From a virus, in the IMG/VR virus record IMGVR_UViG_3300017960_000059, positions 1-22,747 of that record: a DNA stretch of 22,747 nucleotides, one strand, 5' to 3'. The notes under the pieces were generated by a model. The model saw nothing but the letters and a program-made list of their open reading frames with translations, was not told the DNA's origin and searched no databases. The stretch's first letter is position 1. Every line of letters starts with the position of its first letter. The translations under genes were made by a program, and so were the position numbers. Positions 1 to 8,377 of the stretch are shown one piece after another.

Positions 1-1
1 A

Positions 2-1015
2 GGCGAGGGTATCTATGCGATGCCCGAAGTCGGAGCCAAGGTGAAGTGCTGCATGCCGAGCGACGGGGCTCCATTCATCATGGGGTTCTGTACGACCTTC
101 GAGCGAGAGGGGCAGCCTCCCGAGGACGAGGGGGCAACGACCACTCAACCGTCTGTGGAGACGAGCTCAGATGCTGAGAGTGAGGAGGGGCCGCCGGTCG
201 AAGTCACCTATCGGTCGGGGCGTCCCTACCTCCAGCAGGGCGACATTATGCTTCGCTGCCGTGACGGCAACCAGATCTGGTTGCATCGGGGTGGCGTCGT
301 GGAGATCGGTTCTACTTGGTTGAGCAAGAGGTTCTACATCCCAGTGGCCAATACGATCAGGGACGTGGCCGAGAACTGGGAGGCGCTTACTCTGGCTGGC
401 GACATGATGTGGTCGGTGGAACGGTCAGATCGGTCTCCCAGTGCGGACGCTGATGCTCAGTTCACCTTGCTCGCCAAGAACTACGCCCAGGATGAGTTCT
501 ACACCGTGGAAGTCCGAGCCGGCCACGTCGACGACGACAAGCGGTTTCAGATGACGGTGGCCCCCAACGTCATCAAGAGTGACGGAACCTTCGACGGCGG
601 AGGCTCTCCGGTCTACACCTACTGGATCGATCAAGAGGGCAACATCGATCTGTTCGTGAAGAAGGACGCGAACATTCTCATCGAAGGTGAGCTCACCGAG
701 CAGGTGAACGGGAGTGCTGAGTACACCTACGGATCGGGAAGGACAATCAACGTCACAGGTGATGACGAGACAACGGTTTCCGGTCAGCTCAAGATGGGCG
801 CAGCCAACGCCGAGATGAGAATGAATGGGAGCTTCAAAGTGATCAGCCCGACTGTTCAGCTCGGTAGTGCGAGCGCGGGAACGCCGGTTGTGCTGGCCAC
901 CCCACAGGTGATCGCCTTCTTCCTGTCCCACACGCACACTGTGGTAGGGTCAAGTACGTTGGGACCAACCCCACCCGTGACAAGCCCGGGTGCCCGAAAG
1001 GTCTTCGGTGAGTGA
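2..1015 (+). CDS. Baseplate spike / assembly protein (gpV/gp5-like), 5' end outside window
   Basis: The reading frame is open through the left edge, so the N-terminus is missing and 337 residues are visible. The first visible residues, around Y-A-M-P-E-V-G-A-K-V, followed by a short strand and P-F-I-M-G-F, resemble the OB-fold domain of phage baseplate assembly protein V and T4 gp5. The middle is rich in beta-strand-like polar repeats, as expected for a trimeric needle. Near the C-terminus S-H-T-H-T-V-V-G (the two His codons at 929 and 935) matches the HxH metal-binding tip known from P2 gpV-type spikes, followed by a Pro/Gly-rich end. The family forms the membrane-piercing needle under the tail tube. 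An ATG at 20 has a weak GAGG upstream, but starting there would cut into the OB-fold, so I treat the gene as partial. Confidence 0.72.
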   Translation, partial: GEGIYAMPEVGAKVKCCMPSDGAPFIMGFCTTFEREGQPPEDEGATTTQPSVETSSDAESEEGPPVEVTYRSGRPYLQQGDIMLRCRDGNQIWLHRGGVVEIGSTWLSKRFYIPVANTIRDVAENWEALTLAGDMMWSVERSDRSPSADADAQFTLLAKNYAQDEFYTVEVRAGHVDDDKRFQMTVAPNVIKSDGTFDGGGSPVYTYWIDQEGNIDLFVKKDANILIEGELTEQVNGSAEYTYGSGRTINVTGDDETTVSGQLKMGAANAEMRMNGSFKVISPTVQLGSASAGTPVVLATPQVIAFFLSHTHTVVGSSTLGPTPPVTSPGARKVFGE

Positions 1016-1305
1016 TGGCTCTTGATCCAACCAGGCTCGAGACGAGATTCATCTCGCTCTTCCGGTCCATCACCAGACAGTTGTATCCTGATGTAGTAAA
1101 GAACGTGCGTGTCCGCGAGGTCAAGCAGGATGACGGCACCATGCGGTCCGAGGTTTCTGAGGAGCGCGGACCGTTGGAAATAGATGAGCAAGCACTGGTT
1201 CCACTGGCTCGGGCAATGGCCCAGGCCGTTTGCGAAGAAATCGCCGCTGGCGCGGAGGTCGCTGACACCGATCCCACGAACGGCGGAACGTGGAGGGTAT
1301 CATGA
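1015..1305 (+). CDS. Small unknown protein after the spike gene
   Basis: A 96-residue protein whose ATG overlaps the spike stop by one base (TGATG); a GTG at 1012 is the alternative start. The ribosome site is weak, which suggests translational coupling. The protein is mixed charged, with a basic N-terminal half (R-F-I-S-L-F-R-S) and an Ala/Glu-rich helix near residues 63-80. It has no signal peptide, membrane segment or catalytic motif that I can see. Its position between a spike and a large virion-like protein suggests a baseplate or tail role, but that is inference only. I do not recognise the family. Confidence 0.6.
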   Translation: MALDPTRLETRFISLFRSITRQLYPDVVKNVRVREVKQDDGTMRSEVSEERGPLEIDEQALVPLARAMAQAVCEEIAAGAEVADTDPTNGGTWRVS

Positions 1306-3374
1306 ACGAGCCGCTGTACTTCGAGGTGAAGCCGCCGGCCGTCGAGAAGCTCGCCTTCGAGGCTCGGCTCTCGGACAACGCAGACACATGGCCGAGGGAG
1401 GTCTACGACGAGCTCCTGAAGCAGAACCCGTTCCTGGGGGTCTATGACATCAGTCCGATCATGACTGAGGTCAACGGTGACCGCGGAACAGGCATCGGGT
1501 ACTTCCAGGTCACGAACAAGTCCGCCACGGCAGCACTCGGGCCAGGCGGAAATGCGATGCGGGCCATCCAAGGCGTCAAGACCATCAAGGTCCCAATCGT
1601 GATCAAGGACTCGAAGCTCTGTCCGCTGGACATCATGATGGTCGACCAGCCCGGCGCAGAGGGCAAGGCGTACCCGCTCAACGAGCGTCGTGTGCGTGAG
1701 GCGATGCACCGTCCGCAGCTCTTCGACGCAGTCAAGAAGACCCCGGGTGATGTCTCCATCGTCGATCAGATGTACCCGCCCACCGCAAGGCAGCGAGGTC
1801 TCCAGGCGGGCCAGGTCGTCGATGCTCCCCAGACCAAGATCAGCTCTCTTCAGCCGCAGTTCCTACTCGAGGCCATCGCTCCGACCATCCTTCAGGGTGA
1901 CTTGGAGAAGTTCGCCTCCGAGCTGGAGAACGATGATCAGCTGACCGCAGCCCTGACCCACAACGAAGCCACTCTTCCGGCTCTCCAGTTCCTCGGCGGA
2001 GTTGAGACGGTGACGGCCGAGGATGTCGAGAAGTTGGCGTCGGCTCATCGTGTCCCCAACGTCATCCAGGTGAGTCGTGATGGGGAGCGGTATCTCCTCA
2101 AGATGGCCAAGAGCGACGAGTTCGATCCCGATGTCATCGAGGCCGATCGCCCGACGATGGCCGAGATGGCGGGTGAGGACATGGTCGAAGCGGCGGACGC
2201 CAACGGGGCCAAGACCGTCACCACCGATCCCGTTGTCCGCGACAAGCTCGAAGACGATGAGGTCTCGGTCGTCGAGCGGTTTGGCCAGTACAAGGTCAAG
2301 ACCTCGGACGGCAAGGAGCTCCTGGGTTGGGTCTTCCCGGTTGTTCTCGACTTCGACGGGACTGCCCTGACCATGACCCTCTTCACCAACGGCTCCAACT
2401 CAGCGGTGCAGTCGCAGATCGCCGGGAGCCTCGTGGGCAAGGGGGCGAACATCATCCGAGGCAAGCCCGAGGGCTACGGCTTCTTCTATCGGGTGACCGC
2501 CAGCGGAAGCGTCATCGCCTTCATCCCGACCGAGATCACCGGCAAGATGGCGGACGAGGGTGGCGAAGGCTACATGGCGAAGACCATGATGGACGAGCCT
2601 GTCACCATCCGCTTCGCTCCAGGGCTTCGCGAGATTGCGCGCACGGGTGAGGGAGAGGTCACGCTGCCGACGGACGTTCGGTGGGCACCGCTGGCAGACG
2701 CAGTTCCGCTGCTCGAGGACCCCAGCACCTTCGCCAAGGTAGCGGCGCTGAAGGACATCAACAACACCGTCAGGATCATCTCGGACCGCACCACTTGGTC
2801 CTTCCAGGGCGGGGCCGGTCTCAACAAGGTCGCCCACCGCTGGCGAGAGGGTCTGACCGGAGAGAACGCCATGTTCATGGCGTGCTGCCTCGGCATGGAC
2901 GAGGTGACGGCTGCGCGTGCCCTGGTCAAGGCGGCCAATGACGGGTCGCACGAGGTCCGGGGGTGCCGTCCCATCGGTCTGCGCCAGGAGAAGCTGGCCT
3001 CGGCCCGCGAACACGCTCGGGAGCTCTGGGATGCTCTGCCTCCCCGTCACATCCTCCTCAAGGAAGCTGCTGGGCTCCAGGACCTGTCCACGGTGGATCA
3101 CATCCTCTCCATTGGGTTCCTGAACCCGGAGAACGTCCGGCACTTCATCAAGCATCTTCCGAAGCTGGATGACAGCTCGAGTCGTCTCGCCGAGCTTCTG
3201 GGTGCTGTGCGGATGGGACTCGCCGACCCGCCCGAGGACTCCGTCAAGAGTGCGATGGAGCGCCTCGAAGAGGTGATCGAGGGGTTGCAGAAGCTGGTAC
3301 ATCGGTCCACTATGGAGAAGTCAAGTTCGGATCGTCGGAAGGCGGCGATCAGGAGACTTCTTCGGAGTGGATAG
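1302..3374 (+). CDS. Large probable virion protein with repeated K-x-A motifs
   Basis: A 690-residue protein. ATG at 1302 overlaps the previous stop (ATGA) and has GGAGGG at 1292-1297; an upstream GTG at 1290 is less likely. The first ~150 residues contain a compact region with P-F-L-G-V-Y-D-I and V-P-I-V-I-K-D-S-K-L-x-P-L-D-I, which I have the impression of having seen in structural proteins of large phages but cannot name. Short motifs of the form E-K-[LF]-A or A-K-V-A occur several times (V-E-K-L-A-F at residues 14-19, D-L-E-K-F-A, V-E-K-L-A-S, F-A-K-V-A-A, Q-E-K-L-A-S). The C-terminal third is helical and charged. No enzyme motif is seen. A structural or injected virion protein is my inference; portal is an alternative I cannot support. 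Confidence 0.6.
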   Translation: MNEPLYFEVKPPAVEKLAFEARLSDNADTWPREVYDELLKQNPFLGVYDISPIMTEVNGDRGTGIGYFQVTNKSATAALGPGGNAMRAIQGVKTIKVPIVIKDSKLCPLDIMMVDQPGAEGKAYPLNERRVREAMHRPQLFDAVKKTPGDVSIVDQMYPPTARQRGLQAGQVVDAPQTKISSLQPQFLLEAIAPTILQGDLEKFASELENDDQLTAALTHNEATLPALQFLGGVETVTAEDVEKLASAHRVPNVIQVSRDGERYLLKMAKSDEFDPDVIEADRPTMAEMAGEDMVEAADANGAKTVTTDPVVRDKLEDDEVSVVERFGQYKVKTSDGKELLGWVFPVVLDFDGTALTMTLFTNGSNSAVQSQIAGSLVGKGANIIRGKPEGYGFFYRVTASGSVIAFIPTEITGKMADEGGEGYMAKTMMDEPVTIRFAPGLREIARTGEGEVTLPTDVRWAPLADAVPLLEDPSTFAKVAALKDINNTVRIISDRTTWSFQGGAGLNKVAHRWREGLTGENAMFMACCLGMDEVTAARALVKAANDGSHEVRGCRPIGLRQEKLASAREHARELWDALPPRHILLKEAAGLQDLSTVDHILSIGFLNPENVRHFIKHLPKLDDSSSRLAELLGAVRMGLADPPEDSVKSAMERLEEVIEGLQKLVHRSTMEKSSSDRRKAAIRRLLRSG

Positions 3375-4246
3375 TGAAGGCGCACCCTGCGATCTACTGG
3401 GCCAAGTTCTATCTGACGAGGCGATCTCATACTTACGATGGAGTGGCCCAGCTTCTGTCCGTCTCCCAACTGGGAGGACTCAACGCCGATGAGCTGCGTG
3501 ACATCGACGCTGAGATGGACTACCCACGCCCATTCAACCCCCATAACCTGAGAGATCGAGAGTCCCAGCGTTTCCTCCGCAAGGAGGGTGTGTACGAGGC
3601 CTGGCGGAATGGCCCGGACATGCAGAAGGCGCTGGAGATCCTCGCGACGGACAAGCTCCGTCAGCTTATAGAGACCTACATCTTGTCGCCGATCAGGCCG
3701 GACCAGGCAGTCCGGAAGCTCAAGCGGGAGTTCCCGCTGGCGAAGGTGACGGTGAAGGCCTACGAACTCTTCCAGCACTACTTCTGGAACAGAGAGCTGA
3801 TGACCTCTCTCCAGTGGGGGAAGTTCGTCGAAGATCGACGGGCGGACAACGATCAATGGACCCAGCTCGCTCTGAACTCGAGCGGGCCGGGTGGTGTTCA
3901 GGCTGTGCTGTGGAAGACAGGCACGGGCCCACTACGAGGTGTCGAGACCAACCGAGCGTTCACCGACGCCCGCAACATCGCCTACATGATGATCATGCAG
4001 ATCGCGATGGAGCCCCCCAGTCGGTATCACTCGGAGATGCTGCTCAACTACCTGCGTGCGATGAAGATGGCGCAGGAAGGAATCGACGCGAGCAGCGACG
4101 CGATCCGGGATGTGGTTCAGGCGTTCAGTGCGTTCAAGATGAGGCACGCCGAGATTCAGACGCCATCGGTGCAGCAGCTTTCCGGCGGCAACGTGTCTGA
4201 GGCCGAAGGCGGAGAAGGTGCAGAGGAGAAGATCGAATATGACTAG
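3374..4246 (+). CDS. Unknown helical protein, possible helix-turn-helix
   Basis: A 290-residue protein beginning at GTG 3374, which overlaps the previous stop by one base (TAGTG), with GGAG at 3364-3367 six bases upstream. It is predicted mostly helical. Around residues 110-150 a segment with R-P-D-Q-A-V-R-K-L-K-R-E-F-P and then Y-E-L-F-Q-H-Y-F-W-N looks like a helix-turn-helix-type helical bundle. The C-terminus is acidic and Gly-rich (G-G-E-G-A-E-E-K-I-E-Y-D). A packaging or terminase-small-like role is conceivable from the helical DNA-binding look, but the gene is 4 kb from the large terminase and I cannot confirm it. The next gene starts inside its end, which supports co-translation. Confidence 0.55.
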   Translation: MKAHPAIYWAKFYLTRRSHTYDGVAQLLSVSQLGGLNADELRDIDAEMDYPRPFNPHNLRDRESQRFLRKEGVYEAWRNGPDMQKALEILATDKLRQLIETYILSPIRPDQAVRKLKREFPLAKVTVKAYELFQHYFWNRELMTSLQWGKFVEDRRADNDQWTQLALNSSGPGGVQAVLWKTGTGPLRGVETNRAFTDARNIAYMMIMQIAMEPPSRYHSEMLLNYLRAMKMAQEGIDASSDAIRDVVQAFSAFKMRHAEIQTPSVQQLSGGNVSEAEGGEGAEEKIEYD

Positions 4247-4688
4247 GCTGTTCGATGGGAGGATCAGGAGCGATGCAGAAGCGGAGGACCACCTCAAGGA
4301 GCATGGCGGGGAAGCACGTGAGATGTTCAACCGCAACTACTTCGGCCAGGCCGGGTTGGGCCTCGCGGGAGTGGATATGAAGAACGTCGCCCTCCAGTCC
4401 TTCGACGCGGAGTTCCTCATCAAAGGGAACAACTTGATCTTCCACTTCTACCCCAAGACCGGGCAGTCGTTCCCGGAAGATTTCCGCAGTCGAGTGTGGC
4501 GGGCGATGATCCGCGCCTTCCGCCTCGAGCGCCGCCACGAGCAGGTCGAAATCGACTGGGTTGCTGAGGTGGGGAGCTGGTGCGTTACAATCAAGGACAT
4601 CGCGGTCATCACGCCGCCCGAGGATGAGCTCGTAGTAGCGGCGCTGACCTATGTGGAGAACCCCGATGAAACCACGGAACCCCGGTAA
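4239..4688 (+). CDS. Unknown small protein (149 residues)
   Basis: ATG at 4239 follows AGGAG at 4224-4228 and overlaps the previous gene by eight bases; a GTG at 4218 precedes that ribosome site and is therefore rejected as the start. The N-terminal third is charged and helical. The C-terminal part alternates hydrophobic and charged residues (E-I-D-W-V-A-E-V-G-S-W-C-V-T-I-K), which looks like beta strands of a compact domain. It lacks the K-x-A motif shared by most of its neighbours. There is no recognisable family. Its place in the left plus-strand cluster suggests a virion or assembly role only by association. Confidence 0.6.
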   Translation: MTRLFDGRIRSDAEAEDHLKEHGGEAREMFNRNYFGQAGLGLAGVDMKNVALQSFDAEFLIKGNNLIFHFYPKTGQSFPEDFRSRVWRAMIRAFRLERRHEQVEIDWVAEVGSWCVTIKDIAVITPPEDELVVAALTYVENPDETTEPR

Positions 4689-4707
4689 GCAGGAGAAGCG
4701 ATCTAAC

Positions 4708-5073
4708 ATGGCCGGAACAGGCTATGGTCCCGGATCCCCCTCATCAGCTGTCGCCAACCTCACCCCGCAGGTGCAGGCGACCAAGATGCCGACCCAGCCC
4801 GGCCAGATGACTCAGCCGCCGACTGCCGCACCGACCATGCCCAAGGTGGCCATGGTGCGGTTCGTCGCTTTCGTCGACGAGTTCGAGAAGATCGCCAGAG
4901 TGAAGCCGCCGTTCATGAGCCGCGTCAAGGAGTTCGTCAACGAGGGTATGCAGAAGGGCTTCATCTTCGACAAGGGTCACATCAAGGACGTGCGGAGGCG
5001 ACACGGCAGCATCCGCGCCTACTTGAAGAGTCCCGAGTCCCGCCTCCCCCACGAGCGGTGGATGAAGACATGA
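4708..5073 (+). CDS. Small protein with Pro/Gln-rich N-terminus and D-E-F-E-K-I-A motif
   Basis: A 121-residue protein starting at ATG 4708 with AGGAGA at 4691-4696. Residues 1-48 are low complexity, rich in Pro, Gln, Thr and Met. Residues 55-65 read F-V-D-E-F-E-K-I-A-R-V, the short motif shared with many neighbours, followed by a basic helical segment ending R-W-M-K-T. An in-frame ATG at 4852 would place the motif at the very N-terminus, as in the genes at 5070, 12629 and 16553, but its upstream region has no good ribosome site. If the motif is a processing or targeting signal, the low-complexity leader would be the removable part; that is inference. The next gene overlaps the stop (ATGA). 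Confidence 0.6.
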   Translation: MAGTGYGPGSPSSAVANLTPQVQATKMPTQPGQMTQPPTAAPTMPKVAMVRFVAFVDEFEKIARVKPPFMSRVKEFVNEGMQKGFIFDKGHIKDVRRRHGSIRAYLKSPESRLPHERWMKT

Positions 5074-5999
5074 TCAATCTACGTTCGTTCGCAGATGAGC
5101 TCGAGAAGATCGCGACCAGCCGCTGGAAAGCGGCGATAAGGGCGGGCGAGATAGGTGCCGGTGAGGTCAAGAGATTGCGGAAGGCGGATCTCTTGAATTA
5201 CTCACGAGAGATATCTGGTCTGAACGTCGGCACGAAGAACATTGCCAAGAAATTGGGGATCGAGGTGAAGGACCTCTCCAAGATGCCCAAGCCGAGAAAG
5301 AGGGTGTCGTCCAAGGAATTCCAGAACGTGTTGTCCGGTGAAGCGGAAACGGTTTCTCCGGCCATGGCCAGTCAACTGGCTCAAGGGGGTGGGGGATACG
5401 CGGCCTATCCTCAAGGACGTGTGGCCGTCGTCGGCGGACCCGGCTCTGAGAGATTCCTCCAAGGGACCAAGGGTGATGTGAGGTCGGGGCTCGACGCTTT
5501 GGCTAGAAGGCACGAGATCGATGAGCTGAGATCCGCGATCAAACGCGGCGTGGACAGACCAGTAAGTGAGATCGAGGGTCGGCCGATGTTTCAGGTCTCA
5601 GCCTCAATAAAGCCGACCGCAGCGCAGAAGAAGAAGATCGAGAGTGCTGCAAAGAAAGCGGAGTCTCGAGGCCGCACAGATGTGGCGGAAGAGATGAGGA
5701 AGACCATCACCGAGGGCGTCCCATATTCCCAGCTCGGATCACATATCAGCCCAGATGTGATCTTGCGGGAAAGTTATAATGTGGCCACCCTTCCTCCGGG
5801 AGTCAGGAGCGGCATCTCCAAGAACCGTATGGGGGAGTCTATGGCCTTGCGGCCTCATGGTCTCACTTATGGTACGGCGATCTCACCGCAGGCCCGCCGA
5901 AGGATACTGAAGTCATTCGAGCGTGGTGAGCTCTCGGCCAACGTGCAACTCAACAAGAGCCAACTGGCGGCGTTGGATAAAAGACTGCGGGGAGGGTGA
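5070..5999 (+). CDS. Motif-bearing virion-associated protein of unknown function
   Basis: A 309-residue protein; ATG 5070 overlaps the previous stop as ATGA, and the upstream GTG 5058 is unlikely. Residues 6-15 are S-F-A-D-E-L-E-K-I-A, the clearest copy of the recurrent motif and at the extreme N-terminus. The rest is basic and helical, with a Gly-rich patch near residues 100-125, a segment R-R-H-E-I-D-E-L-R-S-A-I-K-R and later G-S-H-I-S-P-D-V-I-L-R-E-S. I have an unverified memory of such segments in hypothetical proteins of large phages. No enzymatic motif or membrane segment is visible. Base use is like its neighbours. Confidence 0.6.
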   Translation: MINLRSFADELEKIATSRWKAAIRAGEIGAGEVKRLRKADLLNYSREISGLNVGTKNIAKKLGIEVKDLSKMPKPRKRVSSKEFQNVLSGEAETVSPAMASQLAQGGGGYAAYPQGRVAVVGGPGSERFLQGTKGDVRSGLDALARRHEIDELRSAIKRGVDRPVSEIEGRPMFQVSASIKPTAAQKKKIESAAKKAESRGRTDVAEEMRKTITEGVPYSQLGSHISPDVILRESYNVATLPPGVRSGISKNRMGESMALRPHGLTYGTAISPQARRRILKSFERGELSANVQLNKSQLAALDKRLRGG

Positions 6000-6649
6000 T
6001 GCCTGCCTGGATCGATCAGAGGGCCAAGCACATCCGGGAGAAGAACCCGGACATGGACGAGAGCACCTCGTGGGCCATCGCCACCCAGCAGGCCCACAAG
6101 CTCGGCAAGACCCCGAAGAACTACGGCACCGCCGAGGGGAAGCGGGAGGCGAAGGTGAAGTACGACAAGCCTCGGAAGGAGTACCGGAAGACGGCTGAGG
6201 ACAAGACCGTCCGCATGCTCTCTCCAGACTACGTCGAGCGGGTTGGGAGCACGCAGCAGAAGGTTGCTCCTCACGTCGTCGGTGGGTTCATGGGGGTGCC
6301 GCTGGGAGTAATGGGCGGAGCCGCTGGTGATCTGATTCGAGGTCCTGCAAGCCGATCCAAGTTGCCAGTGGCTGCTGGGGCTGCTCTTGGGGCTGCTGCC
6401 GGCTACGGCCTCGGTCGTCTCGCGTGGCATCGGCAGGCTGGTGGTCGCAACTTCGGGAAGGGTGAGAGGCGTGCAGCTCTTCGTGCTATCCGCGAGGCAA
6501 AGAGGCAAGGCTACACGCCCATCCTCGTCGACAAGCGGCGTGATGCGGAGTTCGACAAGATCAAGGACATCCTCCGGAAGAAGGCGTCGGCGTCTCTTGT
6601 CAAGATGGCGGCCTTCACTGATGAGCTCGAGCAGTTGATGATCAGCTAA
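5999..6649 (+). CDS. Basic protein with Gly/Ala hydrophobic segment and C-terminal motif
   Basis: A 216-residue protein; ATG 5999 overlaps the previous stop (TGATG) with GGAGGG just upstream. Residues 1-60 form a basic, conserved-looking module (W-I-D-Q-R-A-K-H-I, A-I-A-T-Q-Q-A-H-K-L-G-K-T-P, K-Y-D-K-P-R-K-E-Y). Two Gly/Ala-rich hydrophobic stretches follow (around V-V-G-G-F-M-G-V-P-L-G-V-M-G-G-A-A-G and V-A-A-G-A-A-L-G-A-A-A-G-Y-G-L-G), resembling glycine-zipper membrane segments. The C-terminus carries the recurrent motif in reverse placement: S-L-V-K-M-A-A-F-T-D-E-L-E-Q-L. A membrane-active ejected protein is one reading, inferred from composition only. It is the last gene of the left plus-strand run and is followed by tandem hairpins. 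Confidence 0.6.
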   Translation: MPAWIDQRAKHIREKNPDMDESTSWAIATQQAHKLGKTPKNYGTAEGKREAKVKYDKPRKEYRKTAEDKTVRMLSPDYVERVGSTQQKVAPHVVGGFMGVPLGVMGGAAGDLIRGPASRSKLPVAAGAALGAAAGYGLGRLAWHRQAGGRNFGKGERRAALRAIREAKRQGYTPILVDKRRDAEFDKIKDILRKKASASLVKMAAFTDELEQLMIS

Positions 6650-6659
6650 GGAAGAGTGA

Positions 6660-6691
6660 CCACGGAAACCGTGGCCACCCTATCGGGGTGG
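6660..6691. terminator. Tandem hairpins between convergent genes
   Basis: Two adjacent perfect hairpins lie between the convergent genes ending at 6649 and 6680: CCACGG-AAA-CCGTGG (6660-6674) and CCACCC-TATCG-GGGTGG (6675-6691). The second includes the stop codon of the minus-strand gene. No T-tract follows on either strand, so intrinsic termination is not certain; the placement between convergent genes supports a two-way terminator. Confidence 0.5.
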
Positions 6692-7330
6692 GGCGACGAA
6701 GTAGATCCTCATCTCACCATGCCCGTCGGGCATGATGAACCAATCGCCGAAATCTCGGTGCTTCCCGTTCATGGTCGGAACCAATTCCGGATCGGCACCA
6801 GCAGCATCGGCTGCGGCGAGGATCACGTCCATCATATCGAGGCCGGTCTCCCTCGAGGGGAGCTTGCGCATGGCGGGGTTCGGGACCTCGTCCGGAAAGA
6901 ACATCCGGTACGAGACCTGAATCACCCGCCCATCATGCTTGGGGACATCGGCGATCTCTCGGTGGGCTCCGAAGAGACTGCCCGGTTCCAGCCGGAACTC
7001 GTCCTCGTACACGACGTTGAACTGGCGGATGACGTCGTCCAACCAGTCAAATGCACCGGGGTTGGCGATGCGTTCGAGGGACACAGTGAACCTCCCGTTG
7101 GGGCACGTCCGACACCACGCCACATGAGTAGCGTCTGTCTTCTTGTTCCACATACAGGATGTTCGCATGACCATGCGCACATCACCAGCGTTGATCTTAC
7201 GCTGCGCGTCCTTGACACCTTTGGGTGGCTTTTCGGTGTCAGCGGGGCACAGCACCCACAACCCCTTCTGCTCGGCATACCAAGGGGAGACCTTGGCGCG
7301 CTTCGCCTTGCGCTTAGGGTCGTCGGCCAC
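6680..7330 (-). CDS. Unknown protein with scattered Cys/His
   Basis: A 216-residue minus-strand protein, with GTG at 7330 following the upstream gene stop by two bases, so the two form one transcript. The N-terminal 13 residues are strongly basic (K-R-K-A-K-R-A-K). Cys28, Cys59, His69, Cys73 and Cys76 could form a zinc site, with C-R-T-C as the closest pair. The C-terminal half mixes strands and helices, with D-W-F-I-M-P-D-G-H-G-E-M. I do not recognise the family. The opposite strand also has a long open frame, but its Ser-rich composition marks it as the shadow of the acidic neighbour. Confidence 0.6.
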   Translation of the reverse strand: MADDPKRKAKRAKVSPWYAEQKGLWVLCPADTEKPPKGVKDAQRKINAGDVRMVMRTSCMWNKKTDATHVAWCRTCPNGRFTVSLERIANPGAFDWLDDVIRQFNVVYEDEFRLEPGSLFGAHREIADVPKHDGRVIQVSYRMFFPDEVPNPAMRKLPSRETGLDMMDVILAAADAAGADPELVPTMNGKHRDFGDWFIMPDGHGEMRIYFVAPPR

Positions 7331-7332
7331 GA

Positions 7333-8283
7333 CTACTCGTCATCCTCCCAGTCGAAGAGCTCCTCCCCATCCTCCCAGTCGTCCTCGTCAGAGTCGTCCT
7401 CGTCGTCGAACCAGAACTCGGCGATGCGCTCTCGCGCCGCCTCGTCCTTGATCTTCGAGATTTCCTTCTCGTCGGAGTCGCTGGTGATGGCGATGGATTC
7501 CCAACCCGGAGATCCGCTGAGGCCGCCGAGCTTCAGCGTGTCGTTGAGGGCACGCTTGACGAAGCTCACCGGCACCCCACCTCGGCGATCCAGATCGTAG
7601 CCGAGCCGTTCGATCACCGAGCGGAGTTCTCCGTCCACGTCGATGTCTTCGGCCAACAGCTTGACCGCCGTCATCGCCGAGCGGCCGTCGGGGTCTCCCT
7701 CGATGTACACCGGTCTCCACATCGAGTGCGGCTTCCCCTTCGGGGGAAGCGCGCCGAACGAGGCGTACTCCGTCGCGCCGAGGACGAGCCCCAACCCGTG
7801 GGTCGGGACCCCGACGTACCCTTTGCCGTTGCGGCGGGGGAGCTGAGCGATCGGCCCCTTGAGCTCGCAGTTGTAGACTACGAGCAGGTCAGGCCTGGCG
7901 ACGATCTTGGTCCCCACCGTGACCACCGCCCAGGAGAAGCCCTGGAGATTGGCGATGTTGTTCCAGACGACGTCACCCACGGCGACGTCCCCCTGGCGCT
8001 TCCGCCCCTTGGCCGGGAGGTCCGCGTAGGCCTTCATCCGCTCGGCGAACTGCTCGAGCCCATCGCGACCGAGCTCGAGCAGCTTCTGCCTTGCGTCCTC
8101 CAGACCGATCCCCGCCTTCCTCGCCTTACGGACGGCGGTCAGAGACTTCTTGAATTCCGCCTCCCCTTGCTTGAGCAGTCGCTTGCTGAGCTTCTTGGAA
8201 AAGCCCAGCTTGGCGGCCGCCTTCAGTGGATCACTTTTGGCCTTGGGCTTTGCGCCTTCGGCCTTCTCTGATACCTGAGCCAT
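7333..8283 (-). CDS. Unknown protein with basic N-terminus and very acidic tail
   Basis: A 316-residue minus-strand protein. ATG at 8283 has a strong AGGAGG (8289-8294) five bases upstream; a GTG at 8289 is too close to that site. The first ~60 residues are Lys-rich and helical (K-K-L-S-K-R-L-L-K-Q), the centre has beta-rich segments (F-S-W-A-V-V-T-V-G-T-K-I-V, G-Y-V-G-V-P-T-H-G-L-G), and the last ~25 residues are almost all Asp and Glu with a few Trp/Phe. Such a tail suggests interaction with basic proteins or DNA mimicry, which is inference. It leads a two-gene minus-strand unit that runs against the surrounding late genes. Confidence 0.6.
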   Translation of the reverse strand: MAQVSEKAEGAKPKAKSDPLKAAAKLGFSKKLSKRLLKQGEAEFKKSLTAVRKARKAGIGLEDARQKLLELGRDGLEQFAERMKAYADLPAKGRKRQGDVAVGDVVWNNIANLQGFSWAVVTVGTKIVARPDLLVVYNCELKGPIAQLPRRNGKGYVGVPTHGLGLVLGATEYASFGALPPKGKPHSMWRPVYIEGDPDGRSAMTAVKLLAEDIDVDGELRSVIERLGYDLDRRGGVPVSFVKRALNDTLKLGGLSGSPGWESIAITSDSDEKEISKIKDEAARERIAEFWFDDEDDSDEDDWEDGEELFDWEDDE

Positions 8284-8330
8284 GTGCACCTCCTAATGTG
8301 CTTGAACTCGCCACCCACTATCAAAGCTCT
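8284..8330 (-). promoter_or_regulatory. Minus-strand leader with possible late-type promoter box
   Basis: The 94-base divergent gap between the minus-strand gene starting at 8283 and the terminase contains, read on the minus strand, C-TATAAG-A followed by TTCAAG-GCACAT-type sequence and AGGAGG. The TATAAG box resembles the single-box late promoters of T4 (TATAAATA) more than a two-box sigma-70 promoter; I see no convincing -35 element. The TTCAAG...AGGAG part recurs before the gene starting at 11642. Confidence 0.3.
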
Positions 8331-8377
8331 TATAGCCTCTGGCACTGATCGAATTGTGGTGATACGGTTGAGGCGGT

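Noticed and set aside
6656-7600. Plus-strand frame opposite the two minus-strand genes
   Set aside because: Its Ser-rich end is the mirror of the Asp/Glu tail on the other strand; the minus-strand genes have a strong AGGAGG start and ordinary composition.
8290-8377. Sigma-70 promoter for the terminase
   Set aside because: TTGAAC is present, but no -10 box lies at suitable spacing.
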